A stretch of 7,081 bases of DNA from an uncultured Acidaminococcus sp. (GTDB lineage Bacteria; Bacillota; Negativicutes; Acidaminococcales; Acidaminococcaceae). Position 1 is the stretch's first letter. Each line of letters begins with the position of its first letter. Made by a program: the position numbers and the translations under genes. The stretch spans positions 1 to 7,081 of the forward strand of contig CAAGJR010000119.1 of NCBI GenBank assembly GCA_900770265.1, read 5' to 3'. The notes below the pieces were generated by a model, which was not told where the DNA came from, ran no database searches, and saw only the letters and a program-made list of their open reading frames with translations. Shown piece by piece: positions 6,855-7,081 of the stretch.

Positions 6855-6875
6855 ACGATATTTACGTTATATCGT
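6855..6875. promoter_or_regulatory. Candidate operator: 21-bp inverted repeat
   Basis: ACGATAT (6855-6861) and ATATCGT (6869-6875) form perfect 7-bp arms around a 7-nt centre. The site is about 75-100 bp upstream of the candidate operon promoter, a position suited to an activator or repressor. The repeat GTTCGT also occurs at 6822-6827 and 6874-6879. It lacks a U-run in either direction, so it is not a terminator. No particular regulator can be named. Confidence 0.35.
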
Positions 6876-6929
6876 TCGTTGTTTTTCTATTGTTTGTGAA
6901 CTATTCTGTTATTTCCCTGCATAAAAATA

Positions 6930-6969
6930 CCCTCCAGGAGACCTGGGAACGGACGCCCCTGACGGGAGG
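6930..6969 (-). terminator. Possible terminator hairpin of a gene beyond the right edge
   Basis: CCTCC (6931-6935) can pair with GGAGG (6965-6969), and the adjacent AGG with CCT across a bulge. Alternatively CCAGG-AGA-CCTGG (6934-6946) forms a tight hairpin. Read on the minus strand the structure is followed by GTATTTTTAT, a U-rich tail. It could end transcription of a minus-strand gene to the right or act in the operon leader. The long stem is short and bulged, so confidence is low. Confidence 0.3.
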
Positions 6970-6972
6970 CCA

Positions 6973-7078
6973 CTGAAAAAGTCCCCATATGGAGTCTTGA
7001 CATACTATATATAGATATAAACACAGTAATAGCCTTCTATATTTTGTATGTTAAAGCATGAGACTGGGGGTTTTTCAG
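6973..7078. repeat. 106-nt near-palindrome with matching ends (MITE-like or insertion-sequence remnant)
   Basis: The outer ends CTGAAAAA (6973-6980) and TTTTTCAG (7071-7078) are exact inverted repeats. Moving inward, CCCC (6983-6986) pairs with GGGG (within 7066-7070), and AGTCT (6993-6997) with AGACT (7061-7065). An inner arm at 7000-7015 pairs with 7036-7051 at 14 of 16 positions. The loop is 7016-7035. Nested pairing over the whole length is far more than expected by chance and contains no coding frame of note. It may be a miniature transposable element, an insertion-sequence remnant, or a structured terminator. The right flank ends three bases later, so target duplication cannot be tested. 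Confidence 0.6.
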
Positions 7079-7081
7079 CAG

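Larger units (their letters stand above)
6648..6972. other. Gene-free AT-rich operon leader
   Basis: No convincing gene lies here. Short open frames across 6623-6976 lack a ribosome binding site and resemble no protein I know. The stretch from about 6720 to 6920 is strongly AT-rich, in contrast to the GC-rich operon. It holds the symporter's ribosome binding site (6651-6660), the weak promoter candidate, the 21-bp inverted repeat and the GC-rich hairpin listed separately. Confidence 0.6.

Noticed and set aside
6623..6976. Plus-strand open frame (117 codons) in the leader
   Set aside because: It overlaps the symporter start, has no ribosome binding site, and its Phe/Ile-rich translation is what AT-rich non-coding DNA gives.

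Overview
The window looks like chromosomal DNA of an anaerobic Firmicute. A glutamate-fermenting member of the Negativicutes, such as Acidaminococcus, is my guess. That guess rests on gene style, an Na+/glutamate-type symporter, iron-sulfur-rich oxidoreductases and a GC-rich operon beside AT-rich spacers. It was not checked against any database.

Layout. (1) Positions 1-487, minus strand: the start and the C-terminal half of an anion/dicarboxylate permease in two different reading frames. The middle of the protein appears to be missing, so I call it a pseudogene that continues past the left edge. (2) Positions 488-746: a divergent promoter region. (3) Positions 747-1562, plus strand: an AraC-family regulator, probably starting at a TTG codon with a strong ribosome binding site and a sigma-70-like promoter. 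(4) Positions 1576-1617: a strong hairpin that can act as a terminator in both directions. (5) Positions 6647-1648, minus strand: a five-gene operon. In transcription order it encodes a GltS-type Na+/glutamate symporter, a [2Fe-2S] protein (Fer2_4 type), a two-dinucleotide-domain FAD/NAD(P) oxidoreductase with a C-terminal double-cluster ferredoxin domain, a BFD-type [2Fe-2S] protein, and an FAD amine dehydrogenase (DAO/sarcosine oxidase beta type). (6) Positions 6648-7081: an AT-rich leader with candidate promoter and operator sites, a small GC-rich hairpin, and a 106-nt near-palindrome at the right end.

How the genes may work together. The last four operon genes have the parts of the multi-subunit amine dehydrogenases HcnABC, opine oxidase (OoxAB/NoxAB) and D-hydroxyproline dehydrogenase (LhpBEFG), in the same order as hcnA-hcnB-hcnC. 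Here the BFD module is a separate gene and the large subunit carries a ferredoxin domain. The likely scheme is import of a glutamate-like amino acid or glutamate-derived secondary amine, oxidation at the DAO flavin, and electron transfer through several Fe-S clusters to a soluble acceptor such as ferredoxin or NAD(P). The substrate is not determined by the sequence.
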